DNA of 64,000 nt from NCBI GenBank assembly GCA_009760855.2, contig WPIO01000003.1:2846001-2910000 (forward strand), in the 5' to 3' direction. Source of the DNA: Cristatella mucedo. Taxonomy: Eukaryota; Bryozoa; Phylactolaemata; Cristatellidae. A model generated the notes under the pieces. That model had not been told where the DNA came from. It was given only the letters and a program-made list of their open reading frames with translations, and ran no database searches. This document shows positions 35,969 to 48,178 of this stretch, one piece after another (the stretch's first letter is position 1; each line of letters begins with the position of its first letter). The position numbers were made by a program, and so were the translations under genes.

Positions 35969-36142
35969 GTGAGCCGTGATGGTACACTAGGTAAGGTGGT
36001 TGCTTTCATGACCTCGGTGCCGAGGTCGTGGGTTCGATTCCTGCAGTGGGCGATCCTTTATTGCCACTGCAAGCGGTGGTGATAGCCGTAAAGGCTCTTC
36101 TGTCGCTATACAAAAAGAGGCTGTTTAATCAGCTAGGATTTT
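35969..36142 (+). mobile_element. SINE-A copy, near full-length
   Basis: Very similar to the copy at 35007, with the cleanest palindrome (GACCTCGGTGCCGAGGTC at about 36019-36036) and B box GGGTTCGATTCC. The two copies lie about 0.8 kb apart in the same orientation. Confidence 0.93.
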
Positions 36143-36789
36143 TTCCTTCAAATTTAATCAAAGAATATTTTTTAGTTTTATATTAACAAACTACGGCATG
36201 ATTGCCCTCAGTAGAGCGGTCGTACTAGCTCCATTCAGCGGAAATTTGGACTCGTCGTTGACAGCAGAGTATGTATGAGCTTCACGTGATTTTATAAAAA
36301 AAAATTATACATGGTTTGACTTCAAGGTTTTGTCGCTATACATGGTTATACAAAGCATCTAGAGAAAAAGGCAATCTGAGGTGATGATTTAATCCTATTT
36401 AGGACAGCATTTAGTGGTTATGTTGTAAAACATGCCTATTGCTGGAAGGATGTGTGCGTCACCTCTCCGAAGAATATATAGCGAAACATTAAGGACACGG
36501 ACGTGTTATTAAGTTAGGAGTGCTAAAGAATTGCTCTCGTGATTCCTCGTCGTCCGTCGCAAAACACGTGACCATTGGAGTGGCTCCTACGACTCGCTGG
36601 CCATTCTTCTGAAGTACACGTTCCACCGCACCGCGTATCCGCGTCGCGCGTCTGCAAGGGCGCCGCATCCGCTACCCCACTGTGATTGGTGGGAAGGACT
36701 TTCACTCCAAGCGCTTTGCCGCGAGTTTGCAGCCTTCAAGATTCTCTATTTGTTTTCATAAAGATCAAGGCTGCTTTAACAAAATTAAT
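36143..36789. other. Unassigned, with LINE-A scraps
   Basis: Short matches to LINE-A occur at about 36317-36341 (TTGACTTCAAGGTTTTGTCG) and 36398-36420 (CTATTTAGGACAGCATTTAG). They are remnants of a shuffled or deleted copy. The rest is unassigned. Confidence 0.45.
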
Positions 36790-36930
36790 GCCTCATTTAA
36801 ATAGCGGCAGCAGAGCCTTTACGGCTATCGCCACCTCATTGCAGTGGGCAATAAAGGGTCGCCCACTGCAGTATCAGAACCCACGACCTGGGTCGTGAAG
36901 AGCAAGCATCTAGCCCCTAGGCTGAGACAT
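36790..36930 (-). mobile_element. SINE-A copy, diverged
   Basis: Plus strand AGCAGAGCCTTTACGGCTAT, GGGTCGCCCACTGCAGTATC and GAACCCACGACCTGGGTCGT are the complement of the SINE-A body and B box. Confidence 0.8.
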
Positions 36931-38479
36931 CTTCGAATATGACTGCTTTGCAATATCCGTGCATAACGCCGCCGTGGAAATACAGCATAGCATAGCATCC
37001 TGCTAGTGCATCTTCAAAGAGGCTCGTGAGTGGCCGTGTTGCTTTGACCCTAATATGACTTTTATGCCAATTCTAAATGGCAGGAGAAATATCGAGGTTT
37101 GGCTTCTCTAGAAAGACTCTTTCCTGCCCAGCTGAGAGAGGGCAGCTAGTTGGTAGTAGAGCAATGGTTTTTCTTTTGTGTGTGGAGGTCAGTACTCAAA
37201 CGAAAAAAATATGTAACAAATCCGAATTGGTTGCTACTCAGCGGTTTGTAAGTGATATAAAAACCTCATTCCACAGGTGTTATGTGAGAAACTCTGTAGC
37301 CTGTGTGCTGCGAGCTTTAAATGGTAATGCCCAGATGTCCAGACTAATTGCAAACTTCATTTTGAGATCGCGGGTGTCCGACATGGTCAGCAGCATATGT
37401 TGTGTGAGCCTGCTGCTTATGCTATTGCAATTAGTGCAGCAGCATCATCCACTAATATATGCCCCACCTGGAGCAGGTGGTTGAGCAATTGACTCGGTGC
37501 AGCCTTTGATGTAAGCATGTGGCCCACCACAGACCTGCTCCCTTACCTTTGGTGAGTCAGCCCCCAGCTCGTATATGTACCTCGTATATGTACCACGTAT
37601 ATGTACCTCGTATATGTGGGGGAATACAGAGAGAGTCTCGTTCACCGCTCACGCTCGCCCACTCGTCACTTTGTGTCTCCTTGAGACTCCACTAGCGCTG
37701 CTGCCGCCGGCGACACAGTAACGCAACACATACTCTACCTGTGCTGTTGATACGAAAAAAAGGAAAGAGGGTCAACTTGGGTGCCCGACTTCGGCCTCGA
37801 CCTCTGACTTCTTCTTCTTGGCTCCGAGGCAACCCTAGAGGCTCACCAGTCTGCCTATCGCAGGGAATACCTCATTCATTCATCCACAACGATATATTAA
37901 CGCACTGCCTGGCTCAGAGCAGAACAGCGTGAGCAGAGCAGAGGACTCTCGCATACTTATGATTGGTTACATAATAAAGCCTCAATCTCGAAAGCTGGGC
38001 TAGGAAATCGCTAAGCGATGCGCTAGTTTGGTGTCACCTGGTGCAGTGGATCGATTAACCTTCACCTGCAACCTTCACCAGGGAGGGGGTCAAGGCTGAC
38101 CGAGAAATAATGATGACGGTAACCCCTGATTTAAAATTTAAAGTGAAGCTCGTCAATTTAAGTTCTCGGGAGCATCGGCTAAATAAAATCTGTTCCTTAC
38201 AGCCTTCTATACGTCAGTGCTAATAATCTTTTCGATGCTCCCGAGAACTGAAATTGTGCACTTTGTCGCGATAGTGCCTAGAAAGAAATTACCTGTTTTA
38301 TTGCATTATAAAAATGTCGTGATATTATTGTTATTATTACAAGTCCGATATGTGGGCCAACTCACCACACGCCGATCCTGTTTAACTGGTGCCTCTTGAC
38401 GGTGACTCAAGAGAAGCGTATTAATTTCAAACACAGCCGACCACTCGGCATACGGTAATTTAGCGGATAATATTTGGAG
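36931..38479. other. Unassigned intergenic sequence
   Basis: Includes a 135-codon open frame at 37077-37484 (+) with no recognised family and a possible LTR-like stretch at about 37617-38040 (see findings). No confident gene. Confidence 0.4.
37569..37617. repeat. Short tandem repeat, CTCGTATATGTAC unit
   Basis: Four near-identical units of about 16 bp, each containing CGTATATGTAC. Confidence 0.85.
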
Positions 38480-39050
38480 GATCGAAATATGGACGGCAGA
38501 TAGCTGCTAACCTACCATATTTCCGTCACAGCTGCCGCGATGCTGCCAGAATTGATCGGAGTCGACCTGAAGCCGTCGATCGCGCGCGTGTCGAGTCGTT
38601 CCTTCGTCGATCTCGAATCGAGGCTCGGAAGGATTATAGGATTCGCCATCTCGCCTCTGCCTCGGTTGGCGAACCGGTTGAGGGCAAGCTTCTCAATCGG
38701 CTTCGGACGTTTTACCTCTCGATCCCTTTGCAATCGCGAGCGTTGGCGTGTTGGCACGCGTGTTCTTTGATTAGAGCGAAGTTTAGTGACTATTGATTCT
38801 GCCGAGGTATCGCATCGCGGGCGGCTGGACAGACGAACGGTCAAGTGACGGAGAAGGGGGAGAAGAAGTAGGATCAGTCCTTCACTGCAGGCAACAGTGA
38901 CGTTTCGCTACTTCCGGTAGGCTGCTTGTCCTTCGCTTCAGGTTCGTCGAGCTGGGGCTACACCGCAGAGACTCTCGCGTTTACGTCTCGCAGACACAAC
39001 CCGTCTACTGACGGGTCTCGGCTGCACGTCGGTCGACATTTAAGAGAAAA
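38480..39050. other. CpG-rich island-like segment
   Basis: CpG-dense sequence (many CGTCGATCG-like words) in otherwise AT-rich DNA. Open frames exist on both strands (38512-38844 -, 38540-38770 +) but match nothing known. It ends just before a LINE-A copy. Confidence 0.4.
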
Positions 39051-39070
39051 CGAAATCAAAGCTAGTGTTC

Positions 39071-40450
39071 ACCTGATGATCCCTGTGATGATCTAGCTGA
39101 TCGCTTCTCTAGCTCCTTTGTCCAGAAGATAGACAAGATATGTGAGTCTATTCCTGCGATGGCAGCATCTCCCACTAGAATGCTGTCCCACAACTCCTTG
39201 CAGCAACTTAATGTCTACATTCAAGAAGGTCTCTAGTAATCTCGTCCTGAAGCTCATATCCAAATCAAAAAAGACAACAAGTCCTTTGGACCCTATTCCC
39301 ACTGTCCTGCTCCTACCTTGTGTTGATCTGCTGCTTCTATGCATAACTTACAGCATTAATATATCATTATCCTCAGGTCATGTCCCAACACCTATCGAAA
39401 AAAGCTGTAGTCAGGCCACTACTCAAGAAAGCGACACTAGACCAAGAGAACTTAAGCAAGTACCTCCCAATCTCCCTTCAACTATTATTATCAAAGACAC
39501 TGGAATGAGTCATGGCAGACCAGCTAAACTCATTTATTGAAACTTCAAACCTTGCTAGCAAGTTCCAGTCTGGCTTTAGAGCTAATCACTTCGAAGAATC
39601 AGCATTGCTTTGGGTTTAAAACGACCTACTTAGGATTGCAGACATGGGTAGACTTTCTCTGCCTGTTTTGCTCGGTCTTTTGGCAGCTTTTGATACTATC
39701 AATCTACAAGTTCTACTTGAGCGCCTTTCATCTCTCCTGGGCACCACTGGTACTGATCTGCAATGGTTCAGGTCCTACCTCAGTGGGAGACTCCAGAGTA
39801 TTGACATGAATGGACAAAGATCATCCGAGGTACCTCTGAAATATGGGGTACCTCAGGGCTCGATGCTCGGTTCTTTTCACGGTTCTCTCCCTCTTACGAT
39901 GTGATTGCTAAGAACTTACTAACCTACTAGTTATTGGCAAACCAAGTGTGATTCGGAAGTTGGAAAGGCTAACGCTCAAAATCGGCTCGGCCAGCATATC
40001 TCCTGTTGAATCTGCACGAAATGTAGGTGTCATGTTCCAAAGTGACCTTTGGTTAGACGACCGCTTCAGCACTACAATCAAGTCTGCCTAATTTCAGCTA
40101 CATAACGTTGCTACAATTCGGGCTTGTTGATACTACATCCAAGTTGGTCCATGCATTTGTGACAACCCGCCTTGACTTCTGTAACTCCCTGCTTGCTGGC
40201 CTACCGGCATGTGTAATTGGGCGATTGCAGCTGGTCCAAAACTCTACAGCTAGGCTTGTCTGTCGTGAGCGTCGCAGTTGCCACATCACGTCACTTCTCA
40301 CCGACATGCACTGACTACGAGTCAAGCAGCAGATTGACTTCAAGGCTTTGTTGCTCACTTTGAGGTAACTTTATTCTTTGGCTCCAGCATATCTCTCAGA
40401 TCTATCCCCCCATTAGGCCAAGCATTGTACCACCCGATTTTCGGAAACTA
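39071..40450 (+). mobile_element. LINE-A copy, degenerate and doubly truncated
   Basis: Starts at CACCTGATGATCC (equivalent to 49151 of the long copy) and runs through a broken reverse transcriptase: LLDLSAAFD has become LLGLLAAFDT, and the YADD region is deleted near 39900. It stops at 40450 without the 3' UTR or tail. Confidence 0.92.
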
Positions 40451-40779
40451 GCTGTTTAGGCTCAGGAATGACCTCGATGTACACTTAAGACGCGTGGCTG
40501 GTAGCTTGCAACGGCTGTGAAATTTACACGTCAAATTTATCTACTGAGCTATAACTGCCAACAAGAATGTCTGCGTCTGCTGAGTCTGTTCATTAGAATT
40601 ATGCAATTGATTTCAAACAAATCATAGCCATAAATTGTTTTCACAGCATGCAAAGAGAACCTAATGTCTTTTCAGACGCCCTATCGCTAACTCGCCACAA
40701 GAAAATCATTAACCAACTCTTAATGGCGGGCACGGCATTTCATGGAGCGACCATGCCAAATGCTCATAAAAGACCACCT

Positions 40780-41293
<514 letters not shown>

Positions 41294-41303
41294 TTTATTT
41301 ATT
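41294..41303 (-). promoter_or_regulatory. Candidate polyadenylation signals of the CTHRC1-like gene
   Basis: Two overlapping AATAAA hexamers on the minus strand (complement TTTATTTATT) about 410 nt beyond the stop codon. Motif-based only. Confidence 0.45.
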
Positions 41304-41709
41304 CCATAAAATGCATACATTGTTACAAAGCACTCAACTACATTGAAATTCCATAATCGGAAAATGAATTACGGCAGGTTAAAGATGAACTGATCAACTG
41401 ATATAAGCATGTGGTGTATCGATATTCTACTGCTGCGTAGGTTGTGGGAATTGTGATCGCCGCAAAGAATTCCACATAGCAAAGCACATAGCCTGCTGTC
41501 CATGTGGCATATATTCAATTTTCCTTGGGCTCAGCAGGTACTAGAAGCTGAACTTTGCCATGCAAGCTCCAGCGTTCAGCAGCAGGCGTAAGCATTGAGC
41601 GTAGTAAATCATGGTCTATAACTTGCACACTGTCCCGTCATTGCTGACCCCTGGCTAAGGTCGACTCTCACATCGCTAAAACTTACCCCCTACCTGCATC
41701 AGATAAAGG

Positions 41710-41891
41710 TCAATGGCAGGTGAAGGGGTTTACGCAAGTGATTCCCGAGTCGGGTTGCACCTCATCGACAATTATGTGCAGAGTAGATCCCCATCCAGAG
41801 TAACAATTAGAGACGCCGAAGCCCGAACACGTTCCGACATTATAGCCAATGGAGTAGGATCCAGAGATCGGGCCAGAGCAGACGCAATCAA
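41710..41891 (-). CDS. CTHRC1-like terminal exon
   Basis: Acceptor ATCGTTTCAG (minus); completes a phase-1 codon and encodes 59 residues before TGA. Contains SIGYNVGTCSGFG and SGWGSTLHIIVDEV, with a Cys-containing tail (ITCVNPFTCH) beyond the usual family end. Confidence 0.8.
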
Positions 41892-44800
41892 CTGAAACGA
41901 TTGGAGTGAGTCCTTACTCCAGGTGGCCGGTGCTTATGCATTGCTTTCAAATTGTTATGAAATTCGCTGGCACATGTAAGTTGATTTTTAAATAAAAATT
42001 GGTACTGACTAGAAGAGCAAAGAAATTTAATTAATTAATTAATATCTATCAGCTGACCACAGATACGGAGCACACTCTGTTCTGTACTTGCTTTTCGGGC
42101 AGTCCAGCGAACGACGATACAAGTAATTTTAAAAGCCACGCACACAATCTTTGCTCCGGATATGACGTAAGCAAATTTTTGAATATACTGCAAAATTACA
42201 GAAATGTCCGAGATAAAGATTGGCACCGTGTTCATTCGGCATACCATCGGCCCGTCCAAGTGTAGCCATGAGTCAGATAGGCGCCTAAATGGCTAAATAG
42301 CCACCGAGCAGCCAACGCGATAGTAGCAATCAAACTCAGCTCGTCATCAGGTACAAGGACTTACTGACTCCTGGATTGTGATAGTCGACACTAGTCTCGG
42401 TGTAGGAAACGCCTTCTATTGGGCCCGGGTTGTTGCACTCCTCTCCACTAATAGTGAAGTACCATCGGCAGCATGCATCGTCTCCACAGACTCGAGCACT
42501 ACCGACAGCTCGTAGGTGAAGGCCGCTGGTGCTGGACAGCTTGCTGTAGGTTACAGCCTGCAGCAAAAAGATTTATATGCTGAAATCTTTCTACAGCGAA
42601 GCTTTTATAAGTACGCAAGTAAAACAAATGCTGACTGCTGGTCAATGTGTTTCCGTCGAACTATCAATACTTACAGCCTCCTCTTTTGGCCTAGGGATGA
42701 CGCGCTCACCTTGGACGACCTTGGTCGACCTTGGACGACCAAGGTCGTGTGGGTCTAGCGCGGCAGCATTTGAAAAAAGCGGCTGGATTGGAATTGAGCT
42801 CTGCTATTGCGCTATGCAAGTGAAATGTATGCGTTTTTATTCCTGAAAGTTAGTCCACATTCTCTGGACATTTTCCTTAGTGTACTTACAGAAGGAAATT
42901 CGTTGACGCAGCCATGCACTCTGCAAAGTCACGCTCTAGAAGGCACCAGAAGGCGCGCTTTAGTACCTTTGCATTGCAGCTTGTACGAGAAAAAAGCATT
43001 CCTTTGGTCTCCCAGCGAGCGTCACTCAGCGAGCATCAGCTTCACGTTTCCTTCTGCTTTCCATTGTAACCGCTGCCCCTACAGTCGGCGTTTTTCCAAA
43101 GAAACATTTCTCTTTCACTTTCACACCCAGATCATATTTCAATGATAATACATTCATCCATCTTCACGATCCTAGTTTCGGCGGCAAAGGTAAACCTGCA
43201 ACTAGCAAGCCATTCACTTTCAATTAGCCAAGCACTTCGCCAATAAGTGGTTAACAATGCAAGCTGTGAAACGGCTACGTCTCGCTTTGTTTTTTAAATT
43301 TATTCGAAGACTTTTGATAGCATCTATTAAATAGAGACTATTTCACCCTTTTCTTAATGATAATGCAATAAAGAAGGAGCCTACTTTTTCTCAGACACCA
43401 CGAAGCCCACGAAGCCTACTTAGTTTCAAGTGAAGTAAGCATCCTTATAAAACCTCGACACCACTTTCAGCTCTCTACTCTATAGGTGCTCTTGTAAGTC
43501 TTTGTGCAGCGAGCCCCGTCATAAGGTGCGCACATTTCTGTGGTTGGCCCCCCCCTGCGTCCCAGTCAGTAGTCTGAAAGAGCCACGTGGCCTTTGCCCT
43601 CCCCCGCCCTGGGCCCCAGCCTCGAATGGCGACCCGGAAGCTGTGCCGCAGGAACGCCTCGGGTTGCTGCAATCGAAGTGGATGCTGTATTTGATGAAGC
43701 CGCCCCGCCTCCTTTCATCTTACTAAGCCCGGATGGCCAAGACAGGAGATTGCGCAATTCACACTGCAGCTACTTAAGGCTAGGCCTACTTGTATCGATA
43801 ACTGCACTCCAGCTGCTGACTATGGCTCATCCTTTTCAGCGGTCCTGAGCTGCTACTTCCACGCTACTCACTACCTCAACTGCTCTCCTGACGCTGCTAT
43901 GCTTCTCACTTTCTCTTTGTCGAGTGAGATGAAGTCTGTTGGCTAACGAATGCGTACCGAAAGCCGCTTAGGCTGTGAGTGCGTTATACAAAACTCTCCT
44001 GCGTAACACCTACATGGTCTTTATGACTTTGTGGAGTTACTGACGGAGATACATTACATTACATCGAATTATATAAAAAAAATCTAGCACCTTCCCAAGA
44101 TATTTATGACTCAAGCCTGCTTATCCATGTACCTCTTCTTAATAGGCAATGTCACATATGCTGCACTAAAAAATCACAGCGATTATTCTCAAAGCTCGAT
44201 ATTAGACATAACGCGAAAAAGCTTCATCTTTAAGGTGAATTATTGCTTCGGTGCTTCGGTTAGATAAGTCTGCATTCAGAACCAAAACATTAAAAACTTG
44301 ACAGGGCTCAAACATTTGCCCAAAAGAAACTCCAGGTGTGATAGTTATCATATATTGTAAATTGCATGCCAGGTAGAGATCTTTTTAGGTGGAATGTCTA
44401 AATAATGAGTCGAGCACACTCCAATGGAGATCATTCATGTTATCAGAAGCTATCTCCATAAAATAAAACAAAGGATGATAACAAATATGCCTTTGCTGGG
44501 CTGGACGCCATCACTTGACCAGCGAGTGACATGTTAAACCCGAGCTGCTGCTATCCAGGGTGGTGGTTTGGTAGCTGTAAACTACTGGAAACCAGCTAAA
44601 GAGACCCATCGCTAGAAGCAATAGATTCACTGGAACAGTACGCCCAATTTATTAGCAAAATGACGCGTCGATTCCAACTATTCAAATTTTAAGCAGCCGC
44701 AGTCTACGTATTTATCAAAATTGCATATATACATATATATATATTCACATATTTAGATTATAACGGAAATAATACGGCAGATCCTGTTCTCTCTGTAATT

Positions 44801-45008
44801 TAGTTTTTCGGTGTTGTAGAAGGGTAAAGTTTTCAAGTAGACGCCAGCTGTTGTTTTGCGAAAAGCAGCTTAAGATGCTACCGAGCCAGCTGATAGTCAA
44901 GTACTCTGCTTTCGTTAGCCTAAATTTTTAGTCGCTTGACTTGAACTCACCACGAGGTTGCCGACGTCCGTGTCGCTATTCAAGAGATCCCACCACCAGT
45001 GTTGAATG
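41710..45008 (-). CDS. CTHRC1-like gene, last three coding exons
   Basis: Span of a minus-strand gene whose exons are 44951-45008, 42365-42557 and 41710-41891. Joined, they give about 143 residues matching the C-terminal domain of collagen triple helix repeat containing 1. The order is an LLNSDTDVG segment, the strongest motif ACCRWYFTISGEECNNPGPI (human [21 protein letters not shown]), then YNVGTCSG and GWGSTLHIIVDEV (human WVGTCSDYP and GWNSVSRIIIEEL). Phases join at both introns (0 and 1). CTHRC1 is a secreted glycoprotein linked to collagen and Wnt signalling in vertebrates; related proteins occur in several invertebrates. The signal peptide and collagen Gly-X-Y region were not found upstream to 64 kb, so they are far away, diverged or lost. 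The 2.4-kb intron contains a LINE-B piece. Confidence 0.8.
42365..42557 (-). CDS. CTHRC1-like penultimate exon
   Basis: 193 nt, phase 0 to phase 1, acceptor TTTTTGCTGCAG and donor GTAAGT. Encodes VTYSKLSSTSGLHLRAVGSA and the Cys-rich motif DACCRWYFTISGEECNNPGP; one residue is missing between CC and RWYF relative to human CTHRC1. Confidence 0.87.
42704..42752. repeat. Palindromic CTTGGACGAC repeat
   Basis: Three alternating CCTTGGACGAC / CCTTGGTCGAC units followed by the complement CCAAGGTCGTG, so the tract can fold on itself. It lies in the intron of the CTHRC1-like gene. Confidence 0.7.
43811..44065 (+). mobile_element. LINE-B 3' fragment
   Basis: Matches LINE-B 53775-54036: TATGGCTCATCCTTTTCAGC, then GACGGAGATACATTACATTA at the end. 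Only the 3' UTR region is present. Confidence 0.85.
44951..45008 (-). CDS. CTHRC1-like small upstream exon
   Basis: 58 nt with acceptor CGTTTTTCAG and donor GTGAGT on the minus strand. One nucleotide completes a phase-2 codon, then IQHWWWDLLNSDTDVGNLV, matching the CTHRC1 segment W-S-S-L-N-Y-G-I-D-L-G. The phase fits the next exon. Assigned by alignment and splice sites; too short to stand alone. Confidence 0.7.
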
Positions 45009-47902
45009 CTGAAAAACGGGAGCTTGAAAGCATCTCCATCAGCAGTAGTCCCTTGACAGGAAAAATGGCACTGTTATTTATTCATGCAAGGTAAATCGTC
45101 ACTTCAATAAGCGAGATGGCTCTGTTATCGGCAAACACAGAGCGCCATTGCAGTGGCATTATGAGGCAAGAAAGTAGTGAGCGGTAGGTGGCCACTTTTC
45201 TAAACCGGTGACCGCTTGGTCATATTTACCTGGGCGAACCTTTTCAAAGTGAAACTAAGGGCTGCGCATGCTCAATAAATGCAATGCAGTTCGTCTAGGG
45301 AAGACTTTGATGACCACGTTACTATTAAGGCAGACCTCTGAGTCTGTGTGTGAGTGAACTGTGGAAGGGAACTGTGAAGTGGGAGGATCGCCCTTTGGCT
45401 AAAGCCATGCTAATCTAGACTTTCACTAATACTTACACAAATCCTTGGGAATAAAAAGAAAGCCCAGTGAGCTGTCATAACAAAAGTGGAAGTCACAGTT
45501 CTGTACCATGATCTTGACCACAACCTCGGCATCCCTTGCTGTGTTGGTACAGGTTTAGTGTTATGTGGCAGTCACTCGGCAGGCTACTTCAATATTACAC
45601 AGATACCTTAATCTTCGCGTTGGTCATGCTGTCGATGGCTGGTTTTCCCTTCCAGCTTACATTTGTAATATATTCCGCAGGAATGAGAGACAAGATAATA
45701 AGGAGAAAACGTGTTTCGCCAACTGTTCTTTCGCGAGTGTCACGATTGTGCCAACACATGGACCAACATGTCGAGGCACCATATTCCTTTAGATGCTGTA
45801 ACATATTCTCAATTCCTCATTACTTTACGATTCATAAAGATACTAGCAAGTAATTCCACAGACTCATAGGATATGTAACTAAACTGAACTCGCAATAGTA
45901 CTGCGATTGTTAATTAAATGTAGTGGCTACACTTAGCGTATTTTTACGAGTATAAGTCACGCCTAAATTTATGGGCATAAGTTTTTGAAAACAGCTTTTC
46001 TTAAATAAATGTCTTGAGATCATCTTTCGATTGAAACCACTTTTCTTCCTATCCCCGGCATGTATTGTTTATAGTAGGTATTGACTTAAACAGTTCCCCA
46101 TGTTTTCTCTAATCTCTAACCATTTTTGCAGGTCGAACATAATTTCGTGCGGCAGGTGAGTTTCCATTCTCTTTCGCAAACTGGACAACTTTAAACTTGA
46201 ACACAGCAGTGTATATTGTTTGTTTTTCAATTTCATTTGTTTTTGAAAATATTCTTTGTTTTACCGACATTTTAGGCTAAAAATTATATCTGATTTTGAC
46301 ATGCTAGTTAACAAATATCACCAAAAATGACGCGCATCCAAAAATTGAACAATAATAGATTGGTCAATAAAGTAAAATACAGCATAACTAATTGAGATGT
46401 CTAAATAGCTAGGCAAGGAGGGTTTTTTAATTTTTTGACTTCATTTACTTACAGTGTATAAGTCGGAAGCTTAGTTTTTTCAAAAACTAAATTGGAAAAA
46501 GTGCAACCTATACCCGTAAAAATACGGTTCTTATGACCTGTGTCTTGAAGTAACGGGAGACAAAAGTGTTTTACCGGCGGCAGGTGCTTTGTTTGATGGG
46601 AGAGTTAAAATGCTTACATTATCCAATTTTCTTGAACTTATTGATTTCAATAGGTGTTAATTTATGAAAAATTAATTTTTCTCTCAGGCTTGGTAAAAGG
46701 CTAAGATCCCCGCAACAGAAAATAGAGTAATTTAAACGATCTTAAGTTTCCGGTTTTCTAGCAAATCTTCGACTGATAGCAAAAATAATTTGATTAGTTG
46801 ATGTTTAAAATAAATAATGTAACGACAGGTAACATATTAGCTACTAGCTTAGGATATTTATGTTAAAGTGCAGGGCAAACAGTCGCTTAGTTATTGCACA
46901 ATTTACTTCTTGGAATCATTATGGATAAGCAAGTAGCTTCCAGCTTAAGTCGATTTTCTTAAGATAGCTAGTGATCTGGGAGGTGCTAAATTATTCCTGT
47001 AACCAATTTGCAAGACGGCATACTGTCCCAGTTGGCTCAGAAAGCTTATTTCATGCGTTTTGACGGGATCTGAGATCTAACGTCATCTGGTCACGAGTTT
47101 TTCTATGCGGAGGTCTGTTTTCCATGTATTGCCCATCAAGATGGCTTACATTCCTCTAGTCCCATTTCAAATGCGGAATATTTATATGAATTTATAAATT
47201 GTCCATATCGAGAGAAATTTCAGATTAGGTATAGTGAATATAAATTGGATTTCAATATACTTAGAGCTCTAAGTATATTGAATACCTGTTGAGATCGAAA
47301 GCCCGACAGTTATTACCGAACGGTAACTAGTTCACGTACCAGTGGAGTAAATCTCAGAACGAGGCAAAACAAAATGAACACAATCTTCCCCCTCCACGCT
47401 CCAGCTTTATAACCGTAAAGGAGAACCATCATTTATTGAATTTGTCAGGTTATCAACTGATTGACATCGTTTATGCATATTAGCTTAAGATATTGCAAAA
47501 TTGTAGCCCCAAGAGGAGGATGCTTGGGAAACTAGAGTTTTGAATTATCGATATTTCCGTGACAGAACTTTTCCTTGTGTGGGACACAGGCACTTCCAAA
47601 ACGTATAATGTTCGAAGTGCATTATGCAAAATACTAAATAAAGCTTGCACATTGGCTCTAAAATATATATAATTGACCAGCATATACTCAGGCTTCATTC
47701 ATTTTACTCAGAAAACCGACATACCTATTTAGAATTTACGTTGGAAGCTTTTTTCGCTCGCACGTGATAGTTCAGTAAGTAGAAACCCTGTAATTATCTA
47801 CAGAAATTAAATGCAGAACCTCACAGTAAAAGCACCATGAATATGTTTTGCCATTAGGTGCAGGGTTCCACACTCTAATTAATATAAGAAGCATGTAAAC
47901 AT
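45009..47902. other. Unassigned, mostly AT-rich
   Basis: No upstream CTHRC1-like exon, Gly-X-Y repeat or mobile element was recognised. Overlapping frames at 45536-45853 do not resemble known proteins. Confidence 0.5.
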
Positions 47903-48126
47903 TAATAATAATAATAATGCACTTGATAAAGCGCCCTCAGAGAACTCAATCTCTTTGCAGGCGCTTTACATTTCCTACAAAGGGAAATGTAATTGAATGG
48001 TGAGTAATATCATGCTTGATAAACAAACAACATGAACAACATGGTTAGGGGTGACATGCACAGGGTCAGCATGCAAATGTCGTTAGTGGCAGCATGCACA
48101 GTGTGTCAGCACGCATAAACACATGA
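47903..48126 (-). mobile_element. LINE-A 3' UTR and tail fragment, inverted
   Basis: (TAA)n followed by the tail complement and 3' UTR up to CACGCATAAACACATGAA. It lies head-to-head with the long LINE-A copy, so the two 3' tails point outward. Confidence 0.92.
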
Positions 48127-48178
48127 ACTGATAAACTGAACTGATAAACTGAACTGATAAACATGAAACGATAAACTG
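48127..48178. repeat. ACTGATAAACTGA short tandem repeat at the LINE junction
   Basis: Three units of CTGATAAACTGAA plus a variant (CATGAAACGATAAACTG) fill the space between the inverted LINE-A tail and the long LINE-A copy. Confidence 0.8.
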
